A stretch of 8,083 bases of DNA from Anaerolineae bacterium (GTDB lineage Bacteria > Chloroflexota > Anaerolineae > JAFGEY01): positions 1 to 8,083 of the forward strand of contig JAFGJF010000088.1 in NCBI GenBank assembly GCA_016929205.1, read 5' to 3'. The notes under the pieces are model-generated. The model saw only the letters and a program-made list of their open reading frames with translations. It was not told the origin of the DNA and did no database searches. The position numbers and the translations under genes are program-made. Below, in pieces: positions 1 to 5,911 of this stretch (the stretch's first letter is position 1; every line of letters begins with the position of its first letter).

Positions 1-879
1 GCTATTGGAGTGACGTGTTTCGTATTGTTTGTGTCCTGGCTGAATGCTGAGCCCGTCGTTGCCAGCCCTGCGGGGCAAGACAGGCCGACACTCACCCCCA
101 CACCGCTCCCCCCGATGCACCCTCCACGTCTGCATGGCGGCATCCTGGATTGGGGAGAGGGCTATATGCCTGCCGGCGTGCAAGTCGTACTGAAAGGCGA
201 TGGCTGGGAGATTCCGGTCGAGACGGATGACAACGGGCAATACAAATACCAGGACATCGGTAACGAGGTTGCTTTTTTGAGCGCCGTCGTTCCCGCCAAC
301 CGCCAAGAGCTGCGCTCGTTTACACAAGATTTGCCCGTGAACGTCAAGGTAGGCGAGGAATTGATCGTCAATATGGCGTTCTATCCCGAGGGCAAGCTGC
401 TGGAGCCCATCGTCACCATCGAGATGGTTGCGTCTGCGCAAGAGGCCAAACAAGATGACAGCATGTCCTTTATCATCACCGTGAACAATCAATGGGATGA
501 TTGGGTAAACCAGGTCATTGTGGCCGACTATTTGCCCGAAGGCTTGTCCTATGTCAATGCCACGGTTAGCCAGGGAACCGTGAGCTGGGATCGAGGGCTT
601 GTTTGGGCTGAATTAGGACCGATCGCGGCGGACACGTCGGCAACGGTGACGATTATGGCCAAGGTAGATGCCAAGGCAGCCTTGGATCAAGTCATTACCA
701 ACCAGGCTGCCGTCTATTATCGGGAGAACGTAGCCAGCCAGGTGAAATCAGAGATCAAAATCGTAGAAACGACAAACCATGTCCTTCCCGTAACGGGCGT
801 TGCGTCCATTTTGCCCATCGCGGGGGTCTTGTTGGCAGGTACGTTGTTGGGCATCAGAAGACTGCGCCGCACCGGCTAG
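1..879 (+). CDS. Secreted DUF11-domain surface protein with LPVTG sorting signal (5' end outside window)
   Basis: This is probably a cell-surface protein. The reading frame is open from base 1. A GTG at 10 is the first possible start, but it has no convincing ribosome binding site and the signal peptide it gives lacks a positively charged n-region, so the real start is likely upstream. Residues below count from that GTG. A hydrophobic stretch (2-18) with a possible cleavage after VVA is followed by a Thr/Pro-rich linker (27-40). A beta-rich segment (about 41-130) resembles carboxypeptidase-regulatory-like folds (DDNGQYKY). A DUF11-type domain (about 134-253) has the typical 'DYLPEGLSYV' strand and 'VITNQAAV' end. 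The C-terminus has LPVTG (259-263), a hydrophobic helix (264-281) and a basic tail (RRLRRTG), which is the layout of a sortase substrate. No sortase gene is in the window. The domain calls rest on pattern recognition; a specific function cannot be given. Confidence 0.8.
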   Translation, partial: AIGVTCFVLFVSWLNAEPVVASPAGQDRPTLTPTPLPPMHPPRLHGGILDWGEGYMPAGVQVVLKGDGWEIPVETDDNGQYKYQDIGNEVAFLSAVVPANRQELRSFTQDLPVNVKVGEELIVNMAFYPEGKLLEPIVTIEMVASAQEAKQDDSMSFIITVNNQWDDWVNQVIVADYLPEGLSYVNATVSQGTVSWDRGLVWAELGPIAADTSATVTIMAKVDAKAALDQVITNQAAVYYRENVASQVKSEIKIVETTNHVLPVTGVASILPIAGVLLAGTLLGIRRLRRTG

Positions 880-912
880 GTGGCCTATACAACGCCCTTC
901 TCTGACTGTGTT

Positions 913-952
913 ACGGCTCTATCATGGCTTTAGGCCGAGATAGAGCCGTTTT
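913..952 (+). terminator. Rho-independent terminator after the surface-protein gene
   Basis: A perfect 11-bp inverted repeat (ACGGCTCTATC at 913-923, GATAGAGCCGT at 939-949) encloses a 15-base loop that could itself form a short GGC/GCC stem. It is followed by TTTT (949-952). It lies 33 bases after the plus-strand stop and ends one base before the stop codon of the convergent radical SAM gene. The minus strand has no T-run after the stem, so it should work mainly for the plus strand. Confidence 0.8.
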
Positions 953-953
953 C

Positions 954-2609
954 CTATTCGCCGGGTTCGCACACGCCGCAGCGTGTGCATCCATCCGGCG
1001 GACATGGGATGGATGGGGATCCGGTTTGAGCACGCTGCCATTCTCGTTCCAAATAGCCGGTGCGCACACCCGACTCGATGAATCCCCAGGGCAGTGGATC
1101 GCTCGGCGCGTCCCCGGAAACGGTTACGCCATGTTCCTGTGCTGCCAGTTTCCACGCTCTCTGCGATGTTCCGCGCAGCGATGATAGGACAGATCCCAGT
1201 TTTTTGTCTCCACGCGCCAGCAGGCCTTGTATGACCGCCCATTGGGGACTTTCGCTTCCGAGTTCGATGTTCTGCTGTTTCAAGACTTTGTTCAACCGTT
1301 TCAACCTGGTGTCAAGCACTTCAAGCGGCGCCATTGCTATCCACTGAAAGGGCGTGTGCGCCTTGGGGACAAAAGGCGTGACGTTTGCCATAACACGACC
1401 GGGAAAACGTGTCGCAGCCTGTCGGCAAAGAGCCGCTATGGCGCTGATATCCTCGTCCGTCTCTGTTGGCAGACCAATCATAAAGTACAACTTGAGGTTT
1501 CTGAAGCGGTAATGTGCCGCTCGTTCGACCGCGTAGATTAGGTCTGATTCAGTGACACCCTTGTTGATGATCTGTCGCAATCGTTCTGACCCGGCCTCAG
1601 GAGCAAGGGTTAACGTTTTTGCGCCGCTTTCGGCTAGCGCCTTGAGCAAAGGCTCTGAGAGCGGGCTGACACGTAAAGACGAAACAGATATTTGTGCTCC
1701 CATTTCCCGCAATTGTAAAGCCAGGTCATCAATTTGCGAATAATCGGATACGGCCGCGCCCACCAATCCGATCCGCTTTCTTTTTGTCAGCCCCTGCCGT
1801 GCCTGTTCAAGTATAGTGTCGATGCCGTATTCACGCTTGGGGCGGGTAATGAACCCGGCCAGACAAAATCGGCAGCCGCGACCGCATCCTCTCGCCACCT
1901 CGATCAGGTGCATATCGCCAAATTCCGTATCTGGTGTGTGAATCACAGTCACCGTCGGATGGCTATCCAAGTCTTGCACCCACTGGCGTTGGACTGGCCG
2001 TGGATGGTCAGAATCCAGGTGGGGAACGTATACGCCGGGAATCTGCGACAGCATTCTCCATAATGCGTCACGCCGTTCAAATGCGTTGTCGCGCAGCGTG
2101 CCGATCAATCGTTCGGCGACCGGTTCGACCTCACCGATCACAAAACCATCCACAAAATCCGCCAGCGGCAGTGGATTGGCCGAGACAGCCGGTCCTCCGG
2201 CGATGATGAGCGGCCAGTCGCGGTCACGCTCGCGAGCCAGCAGCGGAACGCCAGCCTGGCGCAGGATTTGGACCACGTGCGGATAATCCAACTCGAACGA
2301 GATCGAAAATGCAATGATGTCAAAATCAGCCATCGCGCGCTGTGTCTCGATTGACAAGATAGGATCATCGGGAGCGAATCGAGGCTGCCAAAAGACGCGT
2401 TCGCAGACGACGTCTTGATGAACGTTGAATAGGCGATAGACCGTTTGGAATCCCAGACTGGACATGCCGACATGATACGAATTGGGATAGACAAGCGCAA
2501 TGGCAAGTTTGCCCCCCCAATCCTTGATGATCATTCCCTGTTCGCGCGACAATATGCGGCGCGTGCGCTCAATGTGCGACCATTTCATTGGCATCGTTTT
2601 CCATGGCAT
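954..2609 (-). CDS. B12-binding-like/radical SAM protein of the TIGR03960 type
   Basis: This is a radical SAM enzyme of unknown substrate, 551 residues from the first ATG. The N-terminal part (about 30-200) has the look of the Rossmann-like domain found in cobalamin-binding radical SAM proteins (ALVYPNSYHVGMSSLG, IIAGGP, FVIGEVEP), but the DxHxxG cobalamin motif is not seen. The radical SAM core holds CGRGCRFC with C242, C246 and C249, the cysteines that bind the 4Fe-4S cluster, and later KLYFMIGLPTETDED (373-387). The C-terminus ends in a cysteine cluster C536-x4-C541-x2-C544-x2-C547, preceded by PWGFIESGV; this tail is typical of the TIGR03960 (rSAM_fuse_unch) group. In many bacteria this family is fused to, or next to, a DUF2344 protein; none is seen here. 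ATG codons at residues 1, 6 and 8 are all possible starts. A good promoter lies about 45 bases upstream. The gene is monocistronic within the window and convergent with its downstream neighbour. Confidence 0.88.
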   Translation of the reverse strand: MPWKTMPMKWSHIERTRRILSREQGMIIKDWGGKLAIALVYPNSYHVGMSSLGFQTVYRLFNVHQDVVCERVFWQPRFAPDDPILSIETQRAMADFDIIAFSISFELDYPHVVQILRQAGVPLLARERDRDWPLIIAGGPAVSANPLPLADFVDGFVIGEVEPVAERLIGTLRDNAFERRDALWRMLSQIPGVYVPHLDSDHPRPVQRQWVQDLDSHPTVTVIHTPDTEFGDMHLIEVARGCGRGCRFCLAGFITRPKREYGIDTILEQARQGLTKRKRIGLVGAAVSDYSQIDDLALQLREMGAQISVSSLRVSPLSEPLLKALAESGAKTLTLAPEAGSERLRQIINKGVTESDLIYAVERAAHYRFRNLKLYFMIGLPTETDEDISAIAALCRQAATRFPGRVMANVTPFVPKAHTPFQWIAMAPLEVLDTRLKRLNKVLKQQNIELGSESPQWAVIQGLLARGDKKLGSVLSSLRGTSQRAWKLAAQEHGVTVSGDAPSDPLPWGFIESGVRTGYLEREWQRAQTGSPSIPCPPDGCTRCGVCEPGE

Positions 2610-2614
2610 CGTTT
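2589..2614 (-). repeat. 15-bp-period duplication covering the radical SAM start codon
   Basis: The 11-mer TGGCATCGTTT occurs on the plus strand at 2589-2599 and again at 2604-2614, exactly 15 bases apart. On the coding strand each copy holds a purine-rich GGAAA-type stretch, then ACGATGCC, so the ATG codons at residues 1 and 6 sit in nearly the same local context and in the same frame (MPWKT then MPMKW). The true start cannot be decided from the sequence. Confidence 0.6.
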
Positions 2615-2658
2615 CCCGTGATGCCGATTTCCATACGCGATCTGTCTGATCTGGCTAC

Positions 2659-2687
2659 ACTATACATCAAGTCCTTCGTTTTGTCAC
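2659..2687 (-). promoter_or_regulatory. Sigma-70-like promoter for the radical SAM gene
   Basis: Read on the minus strand, a -35 box GTGACA (2682-2687, five of six consensus bases) is followed by a 17-base spacer and a -10 box TATAGT (2659-2664, five of six). Transcription would begin near 2652 and leave about 43 bases of leader before the ATG at 2609. Spacing and both boxes fit the standard consensus; activity is inferred. Confidence 0.65.
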
Positions 2688-2697
2688 ATCATGCACA

Positions 2698-2721
2698 TAG
2701 CTAATAGCTGATTGTTAGCTG
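2698..2721. promoter_or_regulatory. Possible operator: TAGCT repeats between divergent promoters
   Basis: TAGCT occurs at 2698-2702, 2705-2709 and 2716-2720. The outer copies also form an inverted repeat, AGCTAA (2699-2704) and TTAGCT (2715-2720), and TAGCTG recurs 11 bases apart (2705 and 2716), about one helical turn. The block falls between the -35 boxes of the two outward-facing promoter candidates, a usual place for a shared regulator to bind. The arms are short and AT-rich, so chance is possible. Confidence 0.3.
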
Positions 2722-2722
2722 G

Positions 2723-2751
2723 TGGATAGGCAACCGGATCGTGAGTATGAT
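2723..2751 (+). promoter_or_regulatory. Candidate promoter for the membrane-protein gene
   Basis: A weak -35 box TGGATA (2723-2728, four of six) and a -10 box TATGAT (2746-2751, five of six) are separated by 17 bases. The predicted start of transcription near 2758 would leave a leader of about 40 bases before the ATG at 2798. The AT-rich stretch just after the -10 box also fits. It is weaker than the divergent promoter and is the best match in the region rather than a firm call. Confidence 0.4.
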
Positions 2752-2785
2752 ATTCTATTTACAACAAACTGTCTAGTTGAGTGAA

Positions 2786-2792
2786 AGAGGTG
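2786..2792 (+). promoter_or_regulatory. Ribosome binding site that sets the start at 2798
   Basis: AGAGGTG (2786-2792) lies five bases before ATG 2798. A longer reading from TTG 2777 would place this Shine-Dalgarno sequence inside the coding region and add seven polar residues before the first membrane helix, so ATG 2798 is preferred. Confidence 0.75.
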
Positions 2793-2797
2793 AAACG

Positions 2798-3526
2798 ATG
2801 GATAAACGATTGTCGGCTTTTGTTGGTCTAGGGCTGATCATAGTAGGACTGATGGCTTTGGCATCTACGGTGTTGATGCCTATGCTGGGCATACGCATAT
2901 TGCACAACGGATTGCTGCGGCTGTGGCCGCTTACCGTCTCCGGCGTGGGCTGGTGCTTTATTCTGCCGCCACTGTTGGTGCGAAACCGGCGTGGGCTGGG
3001 AGGATTGTTTATTCCAGGCATTCCGATTCTGACCACCGGTGCGATCTTGACCTTTGCCAGCGTCTTTAACTGGTGGAGTGCCTGGGAATGGTTGTGGCCG
3101 CTCGAGGTCTTGTCGGTTGCGGCCGGATTTATCGCTGCCGCCGCATATATGCGCGTCATCTGGTTGTGCATTCCAGCTTTTATCATCGGTGCGAATGGGT
3201 TGCTGTTCCAGTTTTGTGCCATCACCGGCTTGTGGGACGTTTGGGCTGTGATGTGGACGATCGAGCCCCTTTCTATAGGGCTGGCTCTGCTCTTTATCGG
3301 TGCCAGGAAGAAACGACCGGGATTGCTGCTGGCTGGGCTCATTCTGTGCACGCTGTCTGGTGTCGGCCTGATTGGGATGATGGCAATCGTATCCATGTCG
3401 GCCATGTTTGCAGGATGGTGGCTGTTCAGATTGGCCGGACCGGCACTGCTCATCTTTTTGGGCGTTTTGTTGCTCGCCGGAAATGCAGTCCGCTATTCAT
3501 TCATTCCCAAGTCAAAGCTGAGATAA
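2798..3526 (+). CDS. Polytopic membrane protein with about eight helices in four repeated units
   Basis: The family is not recognised with certainty. The 242-residue protein is almost wholly hydrophobic, with about eight membrane helices (roughly 7-30, 38-60, 69-90, 98-118, 120-143, 147-168, 174-199, 205-229), short loops with Arg/Lys (RNRRG 62-66, ARKKR 169-173) and a basic tail (KSKLR). Four units of about 55 residues can be drawn. Each is a helix with glycine followed by a Trp-rich second helix: RLWPLTVSGVGW (41-52), WLWPLEVLSVAAG (98-110), WTIEPLSIGLALL (153-165) and WLFRLAGPALL (208-218). This resembles the small LiaF/DUF5668-type two-helix module, which carries a 'WPL..G' segment, but that link is inference. 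It stands alone between a divergent radical SAM gene and a convergent cyclase gene, so context gives no function. The start is set by a good ribosome binding site. Confidence 0.75.
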   Translation: MDKRLSAFVGLGLIIVGLMALASTVLMPMLGIRILHNGLLRLWPLTVSGVGWCFILPPLLVRNRRGLGGLFIPGIPILTTGAILTFASVFNWWSAWEWLWPLEVLSVAAGFIAAAAYMRVIWLCIPAFIIGANGLLFQFCAITGLWDVWAVMWTIEPLSIGLALLFIGARKKRPGLLLAGLILCTLSGVGLIGMMAIVSMSAMFAGWWLFRLAGPALLIFLGVLLLAGNAVRYSFIPKSKLR

Positions 3527-3583
3527 CGTTGGCGACGCAGCGACAGTGAGGCAATTGGCCGTCTATGTGCAGCATCCTGTCGC

Positions 3584-3626
3584 AAAAAACGAGTGCGTGC
3601 TGGATTGAAATAATCCAGCACGCACT
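3584..3626 (-). terminator. Strong rho-independent terminator of the minus-strand gene block
   Basis: Bases 3592-3606 (AGTGCGTGCTGGATT) and 3612-3626 (AATCCAGCACGCACT) form a perfect 15-bp stem with a five-base loop. Read on the minus strand the stem is followed by CG and then six T residues (A-run at 3584-3589 on the plus strand). It sits about 50 bases after the cyclase stop and should end transcription of that gene and of anything read through from ruvA. On the plus strand there is no T-run, so the membrane-protein transcript may not stop here efficiently. Confidence 0.9.
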
Positions 3627-3656
3627 TACCAGCACGCACTTACCAACACGCACTTG
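3615..3656. repeat. Three tandem 14-bp repeats that copy a terminator stem arm
   Basis: The unit CCAGCACGCACTTA is present at 3615-3628 and 3629-3642 without change, and as CCAACACGCACTTG at 3643-3656 (12 of 14 bases). The first copy contains most of one arm of the terminator stem, so on the minus-strand transcript three successive copies of the ascending arm precede a single descending arm. A further ACGCACT at 3672-3678 reaches the first base of the cyclase stop codon. There are no spacers, so this is not a CRISPR array. Confidence 0.85.
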
Positions 3657-3677
3657 TACGTTCATTTCGAAACGCAC

Positions 3678-4754
3678 TCACATCAACATATCGGTCAACT
3701 GATAGATGGTTGTTTCTTGCTCCCTGCCGCGCAGGGTCTGGACGCCAAAGAGCACGCCTTTGGCACGCGATTCAATCCGCCGGTACGTCTCCTCGCTAAT
3801 CAAAATGTGCCCGCCTTGGGCGAGTTCCTCCAACCGCTGGGCAATGTTTACGGTATCTCCGATGGCGGTATAATTCATCAAGCGTTCGGTGCCAACGTTG
3901 CCGACAACGGCCTCACCGGTGTGGATGCCAATGCCTAATCCCAGTTTGCACTCCTGCTCGTCGGTCCAGGTTTCCTGCAAACGACTGAACGCCGCTCTCA
4001 TTTCCAGGGCAGTCAGTGCCGCGCGCAGTGTGTCATCCTGATAGCTGATAGGAGCGCCGTAAATCGCCATCATTGCATCGCCCATAAATTTGTCAAGCGT
4101 TCCCCGCCATGTGAGGATTGTCTCGGCCAGCTCTTTGAAAATAGAGTTCAAGAGCTCAACAACGCGCTTGGGGCTGTGCGTCTGGGCATAACGCGTGAAC
4201 CCTCGAATGTCGGCAAAGAGAACGGTGATCTGGCGGCTCTCACCGCCCAACTGGAGATATCGTTCGGGATTGGTCAAGATTTGTTCTGATACTTCGGGCG
4301 CCATGTAGCGGGTCATCACGTGATAAAACAGCTTGTTCCGGCGCTCCAGTTCGTCGTGCTGATGCTTGATACGCAGGAGCGATTTCACCCGTGCTGCCAG
4401 GTCATAAACGCTAAACGGTTTACTCAAAAAATCATCTGCCCCCGATTCCAACGCGGCAATACGCTGTTCGGTTTCTCGCAACGCTGTGACCATGACGATA
4501 GGAATGTAGGCAAATTCAGGATCGGCGCGGACTTGACGACAAACCTCGTACCCATCTATGTCCGGCATCATAATGTCCAGCAGGATCAGATCGGGCCTTT
4601 CTTGACGAACCATAGCAAGACCCTCTTCACCGTTAATGGCGCTGCACACCTGGTAGCCAATCTGAGAAAGATAAGTATCTATGAGCTGTCTATTCAGTGA
4701 ATCGTCATCAATAACGATAATCTTGCTATAGCTTTCCGTCACATTCCAATCCAT
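3678..4754 (-). CDS. Response regulator fused to class III adenylate cyclase
   Basis: A two-domain cytoplasmic signalling enzyme of 358 residues that should make cyclic AMP under control of phosphorylation. The receiver domain (about 10-128) has the acidic cluster D16-D18, phosphoacceptor D60 in LILLDIMMPD, T90 and K112, all expected for an active receiver. A helical, probably coiled-coil linker (128-165) joins it to a class III cyclase domain (about 175-355). There the metal-binding residues are D182 (FADIRGFT) and D226 (KFMGDAMMA), 44 residues apart as in known class III cyclases. K222 and T296 sit where the adenine-selecting pair is expected, and N303 and R307 (VNIAQRLE) where the transition-state residues lie. 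Such domains work as homodimers. No histidine kinase or cAMP-binding protein is in the window, so its partner is elsewhere. It follows ruvA by 63 bases and could be read through from it. Substrate is inferred from residues only. Confidence 0.93.
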   Translation of the reverse strand: MDWNVTESYSKIIVIDDDSLNRQLIDTYLSQIGYQVCSAINGEEGLAMVRQERPDLILLDIMMPDIDGYEVCRQVRADPEFAYIPIVMVTALRETEQRIAALESGADDFLSKPFSVYDLAARVKSLLRIKHQHDELERRNKLFYHVMTRYMAPEVSEQILTNPERYLQLGGESRQITVLFADIRGFTRYAQTHSPKRVVELLNSIFKELAETILTWRGTLDKFMGDAMMAIYGAPISYQDDTLRAALTALEMRAAFSRLQETWTDEQECKLGLGIGIHTGEAVVGNVGTERLMNYTAIGDTVNIAQRLEELAQGGHILISEETYRRIESRAKGVLFGVQTLRGREQETTIYQLTDMLM

Positions 4755-4765
4755 CGGTGTGCTCG

Positions 4766-4809
4766 CTCCTTGTGGGTAGAAGCATCAACTGTGATGGCTT
4801 TTTCCACAA
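4766..4809 (-). promoter_or_regulatory. Ribosome binding site of the cyclase gene next to a nested hairpin
   Basis: On the minus strand AAGGAG (4766-4771) lies 11 bases before the ATG at 4754, a rather long spacing. Just upstream, TTGTGG and CCACAA (plus-strand bases 4804-4809 and 4770-4775) pair perfectly. Inside them an eight-pair stem with one bulged base (4792-4800 with 4780-4787) closes a four-base loop. The outer arm shares its last two A residues with the Shine-Dalgarno sequence. The pairing is seen directly; a role in translation control is inferred. Confidence 0.45.
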
Positions 4810-4817
4810 CAGTAAAA

Positions 4818-5396
4818 CTATAACCCCAGGTAGGAAAGTGCCGCGCGCAATCGCTCTTCGACGCCTCGTGCGGTCGAAGGAATATTTTGCAAGGCCGTCT
4901 GTGCTTCAACGACGCTGTAACCTAGAGAGACAAGGGCAGCAATGACTTCGGTATCTTGTTCTGTGATTTCCGGCGCTGGCGCGACGCCCGGGACGGCTCG
5001 CATTTTGTCTTTGAGATCCAAGATGATCTTTTGCGCGGTCTTGGTGCCGATGCCCGGCACCTGCGACAGGACATTTGTCTGTTCGTTGGCAATGGCAGAA
5101 TGTAAATTGTCGAGGGCGAGATTGGATAACATCGCCAGCCCGACTTTGGGGCCAACGCCGGAAACGCCCAGCAAAAGTTTAAAGGTCTGCAACTCGTCTT
5201 GAGTTGCGCAGCCGTAAAGAGAGAGTTCGGTTTCGCGCACATGCAAATAGGTGTACAGCGAAACCGTGCTTCCCACAGCACCACATTGCCTGAGGAATGT
5301 GGCTGGCACGTGCACGCGAAGCCCCAGGCCCCCAACCTGAATGATAACAGCATCCTGCTCGATACTGGCCAAACGTCCTTCAATACTGGCGATCAT
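4818..5396 (-). CDS. ruvA: Holliday junction branch migration protein RuvA
   Basis: RuvA binds four-way DNA junctions as a tetramer and loads the RuvB motor for branch migration in recombinational repair. The 192-residue protein is close to the usual length of about 200. It shows the N-terminal OB-fold domain (1-62, MIASIEGRL and the loop at HVRETELSLYG), two helix-hairpin-helix motifs in domain II (GVSGVGPKVGL 77-87, VPGIGTKTAQKI 113-124), a short flexible linker rich in Pro/Ala (135-146) and the C-terminal RuvB-binding domain III (147-192). At the acidic pin, the residues following R54 are E55-T56-E57 rather than the E-D pair of the E. coli protein. The start lies two bases after the ruvC stop, with GAGGT just before it inside ruvC. 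No ruvB follows; the next gene is the cyclase. Confidence 0.97.
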   Translation of the reverse strand: MIASIEGRLASIEQDAVIIQVGGLGLRVHVPATFLRQCGAVGSTVSLYTYLHVRETELSLYGCATQDELQTFKLLLGVSGVGPKVGLAMLSNLALDNLHSAIANEQTNVLSQVPGIGTKTAQKIILDLKDKMRAVPGVAPAPEITEQDTEVIAALVSLGYSVVEAQTALQNIPSTARGVEERLRAALSYLGL

Positions 5397-5398
5397 AT

Positions 5399-5911
5399 CT
5401 ACCTCGGCACACTCGACGCACTGGCGATCAGTCCTGCCAACCGGTTATTGTGGATGTGACATACGGCCACGGCAATGCCGTCGGCGGCATCGTCGGGCCG
5501 TGGAATGCAGTCCAGATTGAGCAAGATGCGTACCATTTCCTGCACCTGGGATTTGGGCGCTTTGCCATACCCGGCGATAGCTTGTTTGATAGCCATCGGT
5601 TTATATTCAAAGACCGGCAAACCGGAGCGCGCTGCGCCGAGAATGATCACACCCCGCGCCTGGCCGACGATCATTGCGGTCGTGACGTTTCTGCTAAAGA
5701 ACAACTCTTCAATGGCAGCAACATCCGGATGATGCCTGGCGATAAGCGTGCCCAGTTCGCGATCGATGGCAAGCAATCGGTCGGGAACCGAATCCCCGGC
5801 TGGCGTCGTAATCGCGCCATAGTCAACCAGTTCCAGGTCGCCGGACTCGGTTTCTCGCACCAGGCCATATCCCGTGATCGCCAGTCCCGGATCCAATCCC
5901 AAAACCAGCAT
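5399..5911 (-). CDS. ruvC: Crossover junction endodeoxyribonuclease RuvC
   Basis: RuvC is the dimeric nuclease that cuts Holliday junctions symmetrically, acting with RuvAB in recombination and repair. At 170 residues it has the usual length. All four acidic catalytic residues of the RNase H-like fold can be placed: D7 (GLDPGLAITGYG), E68 (AIEELFF), and D141 and D144 (PDDAADGIAVAVCH). The substrate-binding region FFSRNVTTAMIVGQARGV (71-88) and the YKPMAIKQAIAGYGKAPKSQ segment (103-122) are typical. Its ATG overlaps the yebC stop codon by one base (TAATG), so translation is probably coupled; a weak AGGG lies just before it inside yebC. The ruvA gene follows two bases after its stop. Confidence 0.97.
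   Translation of the reverse strand: MLVLGLDPGLAITGYGLVRETESGDLELVDYGAITTPAGDSVPDRLLAIDRELGTLIARHHPDVAAIEELFFSRNVTTAMIVGQARGVIILGAARSGLPVFEYKPMAIKQAIAGYGKAPKSQVQEMVRILLNLDCIPRPDDAADGIAVAVCHIHNNRLAGLIASASSVPR

Noticed and set aside
10..12. GTG as the true start of the surface-protein gene
   Set aside because: The frame is open to the window edge, no Shine-Dalgarno sequence at proper spacing is seen, and the resulting signal peptide lacks its basic start.
2460..2500. Cobalamin-binding motif in the radical SAM N-terminus
   Set aside because: The segment NSYHVGMSSLG has a His and glycines, but the DxHxxG spacing is not met.
2773..3453. 226-codon minus-strand open frame opposite the membrane-protein gene
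   Set aside because: It is rich in Pro, Ser, Asn and Ile with no domain pattern, has no ribosome binding site, and mirrors a gene with clear membrane helices, a good start and a promoter candidate.
3540..3583. GCGACAG/CTGTCGC inverted repeat as a terminator for the membrane-protein gene
   Set aside because: The stem is only seven pairs, the loop is 30 bases and it is followed by an A-run, not a T-run, on the plus strand.
3615..3656. Tandem repeats as a CRISPR array
   Set aside because: The 14-bp units abut each other without spacers, and no cas gene is near.
4780..4803. Hairpin plus T5 as a plus-strand terminator
   Set aside because: It has the form of a terminator on the plus strand, but no plus-strand gene runs into it; the structure fits better as part of the minus-strand leader of the cyclase.
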